NCBI RefSeq assembly: GCF_000020125.1
Contig: NC_010676.1
Coordinates: 3,162,001 to 3,226,000, forward strand
Origin: Paraburkholderia phytofirmans PsJN
Lineage (GTDB): Bacteria; Pseudomonadota; Gammaproteobacteria; Burkholderiales; Burkholderiaceae
Direction of reading: 5' to 3'
DNA length: 64,000 nucleotides
Shown here: positions 41,695 to 51,035 of the stretch, one piece after another
Layout of the letters: every line of letters starts with the position of its first letter
Numbering within the stretch: the stretch's first letter is position 1
Position numbers and translations under genes: made by a program
The notes under the pieces: model-generated
The model's database searches: none
The model's input: only the letters and a program-made list of their open reading frames with translations
What the model was told of the DNA's origin: nothing

Positions 41695-41785
41695 AGCACA
41701 TCCTCAATCGAAGTATGAAAACAGGGTTTCGATAATTGCACGCCTGGAACAACGGACAAGCTGCGCTCAAAGCCGGTTATGCCGG

Positions 41786-42058
41786 TCAGGCATTCCGCAG
41801 CAGCTCCAGCACCCGGATCAGATCCGGGTCGGCAAGGTCGCCTTCCGGTTCCTTGCGTACAAGCAGCAAGTCCATCAGGTCGTTATCGCTCAGCTCGAGC
41901 AGGCGCGTGAGGGCGCCCACATCTGCATCGCTGAGGTCATGCTCATATCGGCTGAAAAAACGCTCAAAGATCAGATCGTTTTCCAGCAGGCCCCGCCGCG
42001 CGCGCCAGCGAAGACGCGCGCGGCGGAGAGGGTCGGACTGATGCGATGTTGAATCCAT
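41786..42058 (-). CDS. sdhE: succinate dehydrogenase assembly factor (FAD flavinylation)
   Basis: 90 residues, with the RGxxE-type motif RRGLLENDLIFERFF of the SdhE/SDHAF2 family and a downstream helical bundle (LLELSDNDLMDLLLVRKEP). It promotes covalent FAD attachment to SdhA. Position supports the call: one base separates it from the sdhB stop. The N-terminal extension is short and basic. Confidence 0.93.
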   Translation of the reverse strand: MDSTSHQSDPLRRARLRWRARRGLLENDLIFERFFSRYEHDLSDADVGALTRLLELSDNDLMDLLLVRKEPEGDLADPDLIRVLELLRNA

Positions 42059-42059
42059 C

Positions 42060-42764
42060 TCAGACAGCGCGGCGAACCATCAATTCCTTGATCTTGCCAA
42101 TCGCCTTGGTCGGGTTCAGGCCCTTCGGGCAAACGTCGACACAGTTCATGATGGTATGGCAACGGAACAGACGGTACGGATCTTCCAGGTTGTCGAGTCG
42201 TTCGCCCGTCGCTTCGTCGCGGCTGTCCGCGATGAAACGGTAGGCTTGCAACAGGCCGGCCGGGCCGACGAACTTGTCCGGATTCCACCAGAAGCTCGGG
42301 CACGAAGTCGAGCAGCTCGCGCACAGAATACATTCGTACAGGCCGTCGAGCTCGTCGCGCTCTTCCGGCGACTGCAGACGTTCCTTTTCCGGCGGCGGCG
42401 TGTCGTTGATCAGGTACGGCTTGATCGAATGATACTGGTTGAAGAACTGCGTCATGTCGACGATCAGGTCGCGAATGACCGGCAGTCCCGGCAGCGGACG
42501 CAGCACGATCTTTTGCGGCAGATCGTTCATGTTCTGCAGGCAGGCCAGACCGTTCTTGCCGTTGATGTTCATGGCGTCCGAACCGCACACGCCTTCGCGG
42601 CACGAACGGCGGAACGACAGCGTTTCGTCAACTGCCTTCAACTTCAGCAGCGCGTCGAGCAGCATGCGTTCGTGCGAGTCGATCTCGATCTCGTACGTTT
42701 GCATGCGCGGCGCTGCGTCCTTGTCCGGGTCGTAGCGGTAAATTTCAAATGTACGCTTTGCCAT
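42060..42764 (-). CDS. sdhB: succinate dehydrogenase iron-sulfur subunit
   Basis: 234 residues. The [2Fe-2S] domain has [21 protein letters not shown]. The C-terminal ferredoxin-like domain has the [4Fe-4S] [16 protein letters not shown] and [3Fe-4S] [17 protein letters not shown] ligands. It passes electrons from SdhA to the quinone site. It lies 24 bp after sdhA. Confidence 0.98.
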   Translation of the reverse strand: MAKRTFEIYRYDPDKDAAPRMQTYEIEIDSHERMLLDALLKLKAVDETLSFRRSCREGVCGSDAMNINGKNGLACLQNMNDLPQKIVLRPLPGLPVIRDLIVDMTQFFNQYHSIKPYLINDTPPPEKERLQSPEERDELDGLYECILCASCSTSCPSFWWNPDKFVGPAGLLQAYRFIADSRDEATGERLDNLEDPYRLFRCHTIMNCVDVCPKGLNPTKAIGKIKELMVRRAV

Positions 42765-42788
42765 TTCTGAATTCCTTTACCTTGTGCC

Positions 42789-44564
42789 TTAGAAGGTCCG
42801 CGCTTTCGGCGGAACCGATTCGACCGTCAGCGGTTGCATGTGAACCGGCTTGTAGTCAAGGCGATCGCCTTCGCTGAACCACAGCGTATGGCGCATCCAG
42901 TTTTCGTCGTCGCGATGTTCGAAGTCGTTTTGCGCGTGCGCGCCACGGCTTTCTTTACGCGCTTCGGCGGAAACCATCGTGGCGCGTGCCACTTCGATCA
43001 GGTTCGCCACTTCCAGCGCTTCGACGCGCGCGGTGTTGAACACCTTCGACTTGTCCTTCAAATGGATGTTGTCGACACGGTCAGCCACTTCGCGAATGCG
43101 CTCCACGCCCTCGGCCAGCAGCGCTGAGGTGCGGAACACGCCGGCGTGCTTCTGCATCGTGCCGCGAATGTCGTTCGCGACCGATTGCGCGTACTCGCCC
43201 GAAGACGAGCTGTCGAGCTTCGCCAGACGCGACAGCGCGAAATCAGCGGCGTCGGCCGGCAGCGGCTTGTGCTCCTTGATTTCCTTCACGTGCTTGACGA
43301 TGTGGTTGCCGGCCGCGCGGCCGAACACCACCAGGTCGAGCAGCGAGTTCGTGCCGAGACGGTTTGCACCGTGCACCGACACGCACGAGCATTCGCCCAC
43401 TGCGTAGAAGCCGTTGACCGGATCTTCAGCGCCCCTCGACGTACCCACGACCTGGCCGTTGATGTTCGTCGGAATACCGCCCATCTGATAGTGGATGGTC
43501 GGCACGACCGGGATCGGTTCTTTAATGCAATCGACGTTCGCGAACTTCAGCGCGATTTCGCGGATCGACGGCAGACGCTTCATGATCGTCTCGGCGCCAA
43601 TGTGCGACAGGTCGAGCAGCACATGATCCTTGTTCGGACCCACGCCGCGGCCTTCCTTGATTTCCTGGTCCATCGAACGCGACACGAAGTCACGCGGCGC
43701 CAGATCCTTCAGCGTCGGCGCGTAGCGTTCCATGAAACGCTCGCCGTTCGAGTTGCGCAGAATGCCGCCTTCGCCGCGCACGCCTTCGGTAATCAGCACG
43801 CCCGCACCGGCCACGCCGGTCGGGTGGAATTGCCAGAATTCCATGTCTTGCAGCGCGATGCCCGAACGCGCCGCCATGCCCAGACCGTCGCCGGTGTTGA
43901 TGAACGCGTTGGTGGATGCCGCGAAGATCCGGCCCGCGCCGCCCGTGGCGAACAGCGTGGTCTTGCCTTCGAGAATGTAGACGTCGCCGGTTTCCATTTC
44001 CAGCGCGGTCACGCCGAGCACGTCGCCTTCGGAGTCGCGGATCAGATCCAGCGCCATCCATTCGACGAAGAACTGCGTCTTGGCCTCGACGTTTTGCTGA
44101 TACAGCGTGTGCAGCAGCGCGTGACCGGTGCGGTCAGCCGCCGCGCAAGCGCGTTGCACCGGCTTTTCGCCGTAGTTCGCGGTGTGGCCGCCGAACGGGC
44201 GCTGGTAAATCGTGCCGTCCGCGTTACGGTCGAACGGCATGCCCATGTGTTCGAGTTCGTACACGGCGTTCGGTGCTTCGCGGCACATGAACTCGATCGC
44301 GTCCTGGTCGCCGAGCCAGTCGGAACCCTTGATCGTGTCGTAGAAGTGGTAGTGCCAATTGTCTTCGCTCATGTTGCCAAGCGATGCGCCGATGCCGCCT
44401 TGAGCAGCAACCGTGTGCGATCGCGTCGGGAACACTTTGGACAGCACGCAGACCGACAGACCGGCGCGCGCGAGTTGCAGCGAAGCGCGCATCCCCGAGC
44501 CGCCTGCGCCGACGATAACCACGTCAAACTTGCGACGCGGCAGAGAATTCTTGATTGCAGCCAT
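42789..44564 (-). CDS. sdhA: succinate dehydrogenase flavoprotein subunit
   Basis: 591 residues from [20 protein letters not shown], with GGAGAG ~12 nt upstream; the longer frame runs into sdhD. FAD dinucleotide motif [15 protein letters not shown], flavinylation His in [15 protein letters not shown], and the catalytic region with [21 protein letters not shown]. It oxidises succinate to fumarate on the cytoplasmic face of the inner membrane. Confidence 0.98.
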   Translation of the reverse strand: MAAIKNSLPRRKFDVVIVGAGGSGMRASLQLARAGLSVCVLSKVFPTRSHTVAAQGGIGASLGNMSEDNWHYHFYDTIKGSDWLGDQDAIEFMCREAPNAVYELEHMGMPFDRNADGTIYQRPFGGHTANYGEKPVQRACAAADRTGHALLHTLYQQNVEAKTQFFVEWMALDLIRDSEGDVLGVTALEMETGDVYILEGKTTLFATGGAGRIFAASTNAFINTGDGLGMAARSGIALQDMEFWQFHPTGVAGAGVLITEGVRGEGGILRNSNGERFMERYAPTLKDLAPRDFVSRSMDQEIKEGRGVGPNKDHVLLDLSHIGAETIMKRLPSIREIALKFANVDCIKEPIPVVPTIHYQMGGIPTNINGQVVGTSRGAEDPVNGFYAVGECSCVSVHGANRLGTNSLLDLVVFGRAAGNHIVKHVKEIKEHKPLPADAADFALSRLAKLDSSSSGEYAQSVANDIRGTMQKHAGVFRTSALLAEGVERIREVADRVDNIHLKDKSKVFNTARVEALEVANLIEVARATMVSAEARKESRGAHAQNDFEHRDDENWMRHTLWFSEGDRLDYKPVHMQPLTVESVPPKARTF

Positions 44565-44568
44565 TCTT

Positions 44569-44937
44569 TTACACTCTCCAGAGAATCTGCGCAGCGTAGC
44601 CCGCACACGCGAGCAGCCAGACGATCGTCAGCGCTTGAAGCAACAGGCGGATGCCAACGGGCTTCACATAGTCCATCCAGATGTCGCGGATACCCACCCA
44701 CGCGTGGTAGAACAGCGAAAGCAGCGTGACGAACGTGGCGAGCTTCATCCATTGCGTGGCGAAGATCGACGCCCAGCCGTCATACGAGAAATCGCGCGCG
44801 CCGAAGAACCAGGCGAGCAGGATGACCGTGTAGATCGCCATCACGGCGGCGGTAATACGCTGGGCCAGCCAGTCGCGCAGACCGTAATGCGCGCCGACGA
44901 CGAGACGCTTCGAACCGATTCGGTTATTTGATGACAT
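44569..44937 (-). CDS. sdhD: succinate dehydrogenase membrane anchor subunit
   Basis: 122 residues with three membrane helices. [40 protein letters not shown] (heme/quinone region with His) and [20 protein letters not shown]. It pairs with SdhC to hold heme b and the ubiquinone site. It lies 3 bp after sdhC and 4 bp before sdhA. Confidence 0.95.
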   Translation of the reverse strand: MSSNNRIGSKRLVVGAHYGLRDWLAQRITAAVMAIYTVILLAWFFGARDFSYDGWASIFATQWMKLATFVTLLSLFYHAWVGIRDIWMDYVKPVGIRLLLQALTIVWLLACAGYAAQILWRV

Positions 44938-44940
44938 TGT

Positions 44941-45357
44941 TTAGAATGCTCCGAACAGTTTTGCCGCGAATGCAATGGTGAGCAGCGACGACACGACGAG
45001 AACGACGATGGAGGTCGACTTGCCCTTTTCCTTCGTCACTGCGTTGTGGTTCGTGTCCATCAGCAAGTGACGGACACCGGCGCAGAAGTGAAACAGGAAA
45101 GCCCACGCGAGAACGAGCGTGATGAGCTTGACGATGATGTTGGAGAGGAAACCCTTGAAGACTTCGAAGCTGAGTTCAGAAGTCAGGCTCTGACCGAAGA
45201 GGTACAGCAGGAACGGAAGAAAAACAAAAAGCAGACCACCGCTCACGCGGTGCAAGATCGATACTCGCCCCGCTAGAGGGAGACGATACGCCGTCAATAT
45301 CTGCCCGATACCGATGTTCCGGAATTCCGGCCTCGGTTTTTTTACGGCTTCAGCCAT
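44941..45357 (-). CDS. sdhC: succinate dehydrogenase cytochrome b556 subunit
   Basis: 138 residues with three helices. Family motifs are YRLPLAGRVSILHRVSGGLL (quinone-site Ser/Arg region) and the heme His in FHFCAGVRHLLMDTNH. It is the first gene of the sdh operon. The ~155 bp upstream, to the gntR stop, must contain its promoter, but no box is clear enough to mark. Confidence 0.96.
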   Translation of the reverse strand: MAEAVKKPRPEFRNIGIGQILTAYRLPLAGRVSILHRVSGGLLFVFLPFLLYLFGQSLTSELSFEVFKGFLSNIIVKLITLVLAWAFLFHFCAGVRHLLMDTNHNAVTKEKGKSTSIVVLVVSSLLTIAFAAKLFGAF

Positions 45358-45514
45358 GCTAGACCCCTACTATGTAGTCACACTAATCCGCAATTTTAGC
45401 GCCTTTTTATATCGCGCTGCAGCGAAAACCACGACAGGTCCGTTACAGCGCGCGCGATAAAGGCGCCTTGAAACAGGCGCGCGCGTGGGACGCAGCGCCC
45501 TCATTCAACCCAAT

Positions 45515-46315
45515 TCAGCTTAGATCGTTTTGATAGTAATACCCGGTTGTGACATACCAACCGCGGCGTACCTCAACCGGCCGGTCCCCATATGTATAGG
45601 ACACGCGCTCGACTGATAGCAGCGGAAAACCCGCTGGCACATGCAGCAGATCGGCCACGGAAGGCTCGGCCGCCACCGCGCGGATCTTCTCGGTTGCGCG
45701 GATCATGCGGGTGCCGAATTCCGTCTCGAACATCGCGTAGAGGGGACCTTTATACTCCGACAGCCGCTCGAGCGTGAGGCCGCGGAACACCGCGCCCGGC
45801 AGCCAGATTTCGTCGAGCACGGTGACTTCGCCGTCGAACTGCAGCAAGCGCTTGATCAATACGACCGGATCGGCCGGTTTCAGATCGAGTTGCCGGGCGA
45901 TGTCCGCCGAAGCACGCAAACGCCGGCATTCAAGCAGTCGGCTGACGTGCGGGTGCTCCGCGCCGTCATCGGCCAGTAATCTGAGGAAGCGAAACTGGGC
46001 GCGGTCTTCGTTGTGCGTCGCAACAAACGTGCCTTTGCCCTGGCGGCGCACGAGCAGGTTGTCGGCGGCAAGTTCGTCGATCGCCTTGCGCACCGTTCCC
46101 TGACTGACCTTGTATCTGGCCGCCAATTCGACTTCACTGGGAATGATCTCGCCCGGCTTCCACTCGCCGCTTTCAAGGCTCTGCGTGATCAACCCCTTGA
46201 TCTGCTGATATAACGGGCTGAAAGTGGGCGACGTGGCCGTGGGCGCAGCGGGTACACCCTCTCCCGCGACCCCTTGGCCGCTCGGATTCGTGGTGTTCGC
46301 CGGGTTCGAATTCAT
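45515..46315 (-). CDS. GntR/HutC-type transcriptional regulator
   Basis: 266 residues. An N-terminal Pro/Ala/Gly-rich tail (~1-28) is followed by a winged HTH (~30-100; PLYQQIKGLITQSLESGEW, YKVSQGTVRKAIDELAADNLLVRRQGKGTFV) and a UTRA ligand-binding domain (~115-260; VLIKRLLQFDGEVTVLDEIWLP, VERVSYTYGDRPVEVRRGWY). UTRA domains bind small metabolites. It sits between the sdh operon and the divergent mdh gene, and a perfect palindrome lies 56-75 bp upstream. Both facts suggest an autoregulated controller of the surrounding TCA genes; the ligand is unknown. Confidence 0.9.
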   Translation of the reverse strand: MNSNPANTTNPSGQGVAGEGVPAAPTATSPTFSPLYQQIKGLITQSLESGEWKPGEIIPSEVELAARYKVSQGTVRKAIDELAADNLLVRRQGKGTFVATHNEDRAQFRFLRLLADDGAEHPHVSRLLECRRLRASADIARQLDLKPADPVVLIKRLLQFDGEVTVLDEIWLPGAVFRGLTLERLSEYKGPLYAMFETEFGTRMIRATEKIRAVAAEPSVADLLHVPAGFPLLSVERVSYTYGDRPVEVRRGWYVTTGYYYQNDLS

Positions 46316-46370
46316 GCGCGCATTTCATCATAAAGGGCTAGGCCGCGTCTAGGGTTTTCCCCGCGACAGA

Positions 46371-46390
46371 TATGTCTTATATAAGACATA
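46371..46390. promoter_or_regulatory. 20-bp perfect palindrome, likely GntR operator
   Basis: TATGTCTTATATAAGACATA is perfectly self-complementary over 20 bp. It lies between the gntR start and a good plus-strand promoter, with its edge 8 bp from that promoter's -35. Palindromes of this size next to GntR genes are typical operators. Confidence 0.7.
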
Positions 46391-46398
46391 AGATAATG

Positions 46399-46427
46399 TT
46401 GACTTTGTGTCTGACGACTCCTACACT
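46399..46427 (+). promoter_or_regulatory. sigma70-type promoter directed toward mdh
   Basis: TTGACT (46399-46404), exact 17-bp spacer, TACACT (46422-46427). It would give a ~375-nt leader before mdh. A second weaker box (TATAGA at 46756-46761) is closer to the gene. Confidence 0.55.
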
Positions 46428-46807
46428 CCTTGTCGAGCAAGGGTTTGCGGGGTTTTCGGCGGCTATTTGAAGCAGCGCCGCGACGCACCGGCAGCCACTC
46501 TGCACCATGCTGTTCCCACGCAGTTCAGGTTTCGATTTCGCCGCCATTCGCTGGTCAGACGCTTGCCGAAACGCGCTGTTTGCAGGAGCCCGCACCGTGC
46601 AGCGGCTACCCGGCGCCTCGTATTCCGCTCCCGTGCGGCAGTACAGATTCCAGCATGGCGGTCTCGCCGCAACGCGCCGCTCGGCCTCCGCAGATCTCGA
46701 GGCAGGCCGCGTGAGTGAATTCCGCCGTGTTTCACTACGCTTCGCTGAACGCGCATATAGAATGGCGTTTTCCCTAGCGTCTAACGCATCGTCCTGGAGA
46801 TTTCTCA
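46428..46807 (+). other. long mdh leader region (380 bp)
   Basis: No recognisable gene on either strand; open frames are Arg/Ala/Pro-rich and unlike neighbouring proteins. It is the presumed 5' untranslated region of mdh if the promoter at 46399-46427 is used. No known riboswitch class was recognised. Confidence 0.5.
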
Positions 46808-47791
46808 ATGGCTAAGCCCGCAAAGCGCGTTGCCGTCACCGGCGCCGCAGGTCAAATCGCTTACTCCCTGCTGTTCCGCATCGCCAATGGCGACCTGCTC
46901 GGCAAGGACCAACCGGTGATCCTGCAACTGCTCGACCTGCCGCAAGCGCAAGGCGCCGTCAAAGGCGTCGTGATGGAACTGGATGATTGCGCATTCCCGC
47001 TGCTGTCGGGCGTCGTAATCACCGACGATCCCGAAGTTGCATTCAAGGACGCAGACGTGGCCCTGCTGGTCGGCGCGCGTCCGCGTTCGAAAGGCATGGA
47101 GCGTAAGGACCTGCTGTCGGCCAACGCTGAAATCTTCACGGTTCAGGGCAAGGCGCTGAACAAGGTCGCGAGCCGCGACGTGAAGGTGCTGGTGGTCGGC
47201 AACCCGGCCAACACGAACGCCTACATTGCCATGAAGTCGGCGCCGGATCTGCCGAAGAAGAACTTCACCGCCATGCTGCGTCTGGACCACAACCGTGCGC
47301 TGTCGCAACTGGCCGCCAAGTCGGGCAAGCCGGTCGCGTCGATCGAAAAGCTGGCTGTGTGGGGCAACCACTCGCCGACCATGTACCCGGATTTCCGCTT
47401 TGCAACGGCAGAAGGTCAAGACCTGACCAAGCTGATCAACGACGACGAATGGAACCGCAACACGTTCATCCCGACCGTCGGCAAGCGCGGCGCGGCGATC
47501 ATCGAAGCGCGCGGCCTGTCGTCGGCAGCGTCGGCGGCTAACGCTGCAATCGACCACGTGCGTGACTGGGTGCTCGGCACGAACGGCAAGTGGGTCACCA
47601 TGGGCATTCCGTCGGACGGCTCGTACGGCATTCCGGAAGACATCATCTACGGCGTGCCGGTCACGTGCGAAAACGGCGAGTACAAGCGCGTCGAAGGTCT
47701 GGAAATCGACGCGTTCTCGCGCGAAAAGATGGACGGCACGCTAAACGAACTGCTGGAAGAACGCGAAGGCGTTCAACACCTGCTCGGCTAA
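46808..47791 (+). CDS. mdh: malate dehydrogenase
   Basis: 327 residues with [37 protein letters not shown] and the catalytic His in [12 protein letters not shown]. This is the cytosolic-type MDH found in betaproteobacteria rather than the 312-residue E. coli type. It interconverts malate and oxaloacetate. TGGAGA precedes the ATG. It leads a plus-strand run with the CitE-like gene and the methylcitrate genes. Confidence 0.97.
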
Positions 47792-48038
47792 GCGGCTGGC
47801 TGATACAGACGAACCGGAACTGGTGAGAGAACGCCAGGCTGCCCTCGGGGGCCTGGCGCGAAGCGAGAAGTCTGGCGCGGCGCTCACAGGCGCCGCCATG
47901 GCGGGTTCCGGTTTTTTACATGCGAATGCGGCTATTCGCATCTGATCCGAGCGCGTTTTGCGCAGGTACCACGATGGTCCGGCAGAGCGCGCCCGAATCG
48001 GATTTCTCCAAACATTACCCACGCTCCTGACGCCGAGA

Positions 48039-49055
48039 ATGCGCGCCCTCACACCCGCCGAAGTGCTGTTTGACGGCGAAGTGCCGCCCGCTGTGCTGCC
48101 TGCCTGCGATCACTACGCCGGCAGCGAAAAGCTGATGCTGAAATCGTTGGCCTTGCAGCAGCAACTGGGTCCCGTGTTCGACATCACGCTCGATTGCGAA
48201 GACGGCGCGCAGGTCGGCCGCGAAGCCGAGCACGCGGAACTGGTCGCCTCGTTGCTGGGCGGCGAGCATGACCGCTTCGGCCGCGTCGGCGTGCGGATTC
48301 ACGACTTCGATCACGCGCACTGGCGCGACGACGTCCGCCTCATTCTGCGTGCCGCGAAGCGAGCGCCTGCTTACATCACCCTGCCGAAAATCCGCAACAT
48401 CCCCGATGCCGCCGAAATGGTCGCGTTCATCGAGGCGACGCGGCGCGAACTGGGCATCGCGCAACCAGTGCCGGTGCAATTGCTGGTCGAAACGCACGGC
48501 GCACTGACACGTGTGTTCGACCTGGCCGCGCTGCCCGGTGTGGAAGCGCTGAGCTTCGGCCTGATGGACTTCGTCTCCGCGCACGACGGGGCGATTCCCG
48601 ATACCGCCATGCGCTCGCCCGGCCAGTTCGATCATCCGCTGGTGCGGCGCGCGAAGCTGGAAATCTCGGCCGCCTGCCATGCATACGGCAAAGTGCCTTC
48701 GCATAACGTCAGCACGGAGGTGCGCGACATGAGCGTGGTCGCCAACGACGCCGCGCGCGCCCGCAACGAGTTCGGCTACACGCGCATGTGGAGCATCCAT
48801 CCGGCGCAGATCGAAGCAATCGTCGCCGCATTCGCGCCGCGCGACGAAGAGATCGCGACCGCCACCGAAATCCTGCTTGCCGCGCAGTCCGCGCAATGGG
48901 GCCCGACGCGCCATCACGACACGCTGCATGACCGTGCGAGCTATCGGTACTACTGGTCGGTGCTACGTCGAGCGCAAGCTACGGGGCGCGCCGTCCCGCG
49001 AGACGCTGCGCCGCTTTTCGCGAAAGTGGGCACTGACGTGCCGGCAGGATCATGA
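48039..49055 (+). CDS. HpcH/HpaI aldolase / citrate lyase beta (CitE)-like protein
   Basis: 338 residues from MRALTPAEVLFDGEVPPAVL; a TTG 81 bp upstream extends the frame but adds non-family sequence. TIM-barrel CoA-ester lyase features: Asp/Glu-rich ITLDCEDGAQVG, VRIHDFDHAHWRDDVRLI, ITLPKIRN, PVQLLVETHGAL and SFGLMDFVSAHDG. The family cleaves malyl-, methylmalyl- or citramalyl-CoA esters; no CitF/CitD partners are present, so true citrate lyase is unlikely. Between mdh and prpC, a malyl/methylmalyl-CoA-type role is plausible but unproven. Confidence 0.85.
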   Translation: MRALTPAEVLFDGEVPPAVLPACDHYAGSEKLMLKSLALQQQLGPVFDITLDCEDGAQVGREAEHAELVASLLGGEHDRFGRVGVRIHDFDHAHWRDDVRLILRAAKRAPAYITLPKIRNIPDAAEMVAFIEATRRELGIAQPVPVQLLVETHGALTRVFDLAALPGVEALSFGLMDFVSAHDGAIPDTAMRSPGQFDHPLVRRAKLEISAACHAYGKVPSHNVSTEVRDMSVVANDAARARNEFGYTRMWSIHPAQIEAIVAAFAPRDEEIATATEILLAAQSAQWGPTRHHDTLHDRASYRYYWSVLRRAQATGRAVPRDAAPLFAKVGTDVPAGS

Positions 49056-49219
49056 GTGTAAATGTCGCTGCGGCAATCGGCGCGGCGGCCATGAGCGGTC
49101 TATGCGCACGCCGTGAGGCAAGCGGAACAGTGCACCGTGTGGCGCTGCGCGAGACGGGCGTCGAACGCACGGATCAATCAGAAGCATCGAGCAGGCACAA
49201 AGGAGATTGCGGGAGATGA
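49052..49219 (+). CDS. possible 55-codon overlapping ORF between the CitE-like gene and prpC
   Basis: ATG at 49052 overlaps the upstream stop (ATGA), and its TGA (49217-49219) overlaps the prpC ATG (ATGA). It therefore fills the whole 160-bp gap with 4-bp overlaps at both ends, the arrangement of translationally coupled genes. The product (starting [20 protein letters not shown]) is Ala-rich then Arg/Glu/Ser-rich and matches nothing I know. Alternatively it is chance, since the prpC ribosome site (AGGAG) lies inside it. Confidence 0.3.
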   Translation: MSVNVAAAIGAAAMSGLCARREASGTVHRVALRETGVERTDQSEASSRHKGDCGR

Positions 49220-50403
49220 GCGAGACGACGCAAACCGCCGGTGCACAAGGCGGCAACGAACCCCAAAGCGGCTTCAAACCGAAGAAATCCGTCGCCCTGT
49301 CGGGCGTGACGGCGGGGAACACGGCCCTCTGCACGGTCGGCAAGACCGGCAACGACCTGCACTACCGTGGCTACGACATTCTCGATATCGCGAGCGCCTG
49401 CGAATTCGAAGAAATCGCGTATCTGCTCGTGCACGAAAAGCTGCCGACCCAGGCTGAACTGACCGCGTACAAAATCAAGCTCAAGGCGCTGCGTGGCCTG
49501 CCCGCCAACGTGAAAGCCGCGCTCGAATGGATTCCGGCCGCCGCACATCCGATGGACGTGATGCGCACCGGCGTGTCGGTGCTCGGCACCGTGCTGCCGG
49601 AGAAAGACGATCACAACCTGCCGGGCGCGCGCGACATCGCCGACAAGCTGATGGCCTCGCTCGGCTCGATGCTGCTCTACTGGTATCACTACTCGCACAA
49701 CGGCAAGCGCATCGAAGTGGAAACCGACGACGATTCGATCGGCGGACACTTCCTGCATCTGCTGCACGGCGTGGAGCCGTCGAAGGAATGGGTCGACGCG
49801 ATGCACGTGTCGTTGAACCTGTACGCCGAACACGAATTCAATGCGTCGACCTTCACCGGCCGCGTGATCGCGGGCACGGGCTCGGATATCTATTCGGCGA
49901 TTACCGGCGCGATCGGCGCGCTGCGCGGGCCGAAGCACGGCGGCGCCAATGAGGTCGCGTTCGAGATCCAGTCGCGCTACCAGACGCCGGACGAAGCCGA
50001 AGCTGACATCAGAAAGCGCGTCGAGAACAAGGAAGTGGTGATCGGTTTCGGCCATCCGGTGTACACGATCTCCGACCCGCGCAACAAGGTCATCAAGGAA
50101 ATCGCGAAGAAGCTCTCGAAGGAAGCGGGCAACAGCAAGCTGTTCAATATCGCCGAGCGGCTGGAGTCGGTGATGTGGGACGCGAAGAAGATGTTCCCGA
50201 ATCTCGACTGGTTCAGCGCGGTCTCGTATCACATGATGGGCGTGCCCACGGCGATGTTCACGCCGCTCTTCGTGATCGCTCGTACGGCGGGTTGGAGCGC
50301 GCACATCATCGAGCAGCGCATCGACAACAAGATCATCCGTCCGAGCGCGAATTACACCGGACCCGAGAATTTGAAGTACCTGCCGCTAAATAGGAGAAAA
50401 TAG
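49216..50403 (+). CDS. prpC: 2-methylcitrate synthase
   Basis: 395 residues from [25 protein letters not shown] and GGGAG lie upstream. This is the short citrate-synthase family (GltA here is 433). Motifs: [40 protein letters not shown] with the catalytic His, [18 protein letters not shown] and [17 protein letters not shown]. It condenses propionyl-CoA with oxaloacetate. Neighbouring prpD-family and aconitase genes support the methylcitrate cycle; no prpB is in the window. The first ~25 residues are a polar extension. Confidence 0.9.
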   Translation: MSETTQTAGAQGGNEPQSGFKPKKSVALSGVTAGNTALCTVGKTGNDLHYRGYDILDIASACEFEEIAYLLVHEKLPTQAELTAYKIKLKALRGLPANVKAALEWIPAAAHPMDVMRTGVSVLGTVLPEKDDHNLPGARDIADKLMASLGSMLLYWYHYSHNGKRIEVETDDDSIGGHFLHLLHGVEPSKEWVDAMHVSLNLYAEHEFNASTFTGRVIAGTGSDIYSAITGAIGALRGPKHGGANEVAFEIQSRYQTPDEAEADIRKRVENKEVVIGFGHPVYTISDPRNKVIKEIAKKLSKEAGNSKLFNIAERLESVMWDAKKMFPNLDWFSAVSYHMMGVPTAMFTPLFVIARTAGWSAHIIEQRIDNKIIRPSANYTGPENLKYLPLNRRK

Positions 50404-50504
50404 CGGTCGCTGTGCGCTTTCAAAGCGCGTGCAGTTCAACCCGCGCGGTCGCCAGGACCGGTAGCCCGCGCGTTTAACTGAAATTAGATAGAAAGGTTTT
50501 CTCC

Positions 50505-51011
50505 ATGAAAAAGCTGATGATCGCCGCCGTGATTGGCGCCCTGTCCACGACGATGCTGACCGTCGCGACTGACGCCGCCGCGCAAACGGCGACCACCACG
50601 AAGCCGGCGGCAAAGGCCACGGCAAAGCGCCCGCAGCCGAAGCGCCTGATCAAGCGCAAAGCCAATCCGGCCAAGGAAGCCAAGGTCGATCCGGTGCCGG
50701 ACGGCTCGGAAAAGTGGTCGTGCAACGAAGGTCTGGCTTTCGAACTGAAGGGCGACATGAAGCGTGACCAGATCGTCACGGTTCACTGGGCCAACAAAAA
50801 TTACAATCTGCCGCGCGAAGCGACCACCACGGGCGCAGACCGCTTCCACGACGCCGCAACCGGCATGGACCTGGTCGTGATCCCGACGAAGGCAATGTTG
50901 TTCTCGGACAAGGACAGCTCGCGTCTGGCCGACGAGTGCAAGACGGCGTCCATGCAGCAAGGCGCGCCGGCTCCGACGCAATCGAACGCGCTCGACAAGA
51001 CCAGCAACTAA
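50505..51011 (+). CDS. secreted protein with MliC-like (lysozyme inhibitor-like) domain
   Basis: 168 residues. A signal peptide (MKKLMIAAVIGALSTTMLTV, cleavage near Ala-Gln27) is followed by a basic Lys/Pro/Ala linker (~30-65). The ~80-residue domain with Cys73 (EKWSCNEGLAFELKGD) and Cys145 (SSRLADECK) likely forms a disulfide. The pattern W/Y-x-C-x-x-G, basic loop and terminal Cys resembles the MliC/PliC lysozyme-inhibitor fold, but the central SGxxY motif is not clearly present. A good AGAAAGG ribosome site precedes it. Its position inside a propionate/TCA block is unexplained. Confidence 0.6.
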   Translation: MKKLMIAAVIGALSTTMLTVATDAAAQTATTTKPAAKATAKRPQPKRLIKRKANPAKEAKVDPVPDGSEKWSCNEGLAFELKGDMKRDQIVTVHWANKNYNLPREATTTGADRFHDAATGMDLVVIPTKAMLFSDKDSSRLADECKTASMQQGAPAPTQSNALDKTSN

Positions 51012-51035
51012 ATATCGTCATCAGGAAAGCTCCCG

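Noticed and set aside
43146..44729. 527-codon plus-strand frame opposite sdhA/sdhD
   Set aside because: Antisense shadow over two well-supported genes.
46377..46815. Open frames in the gntR-mdh gap on both strands
   Set aside because: Arg/Ala/Pro-rich with no ribosome site or family resemblance; treated as leader DNA.
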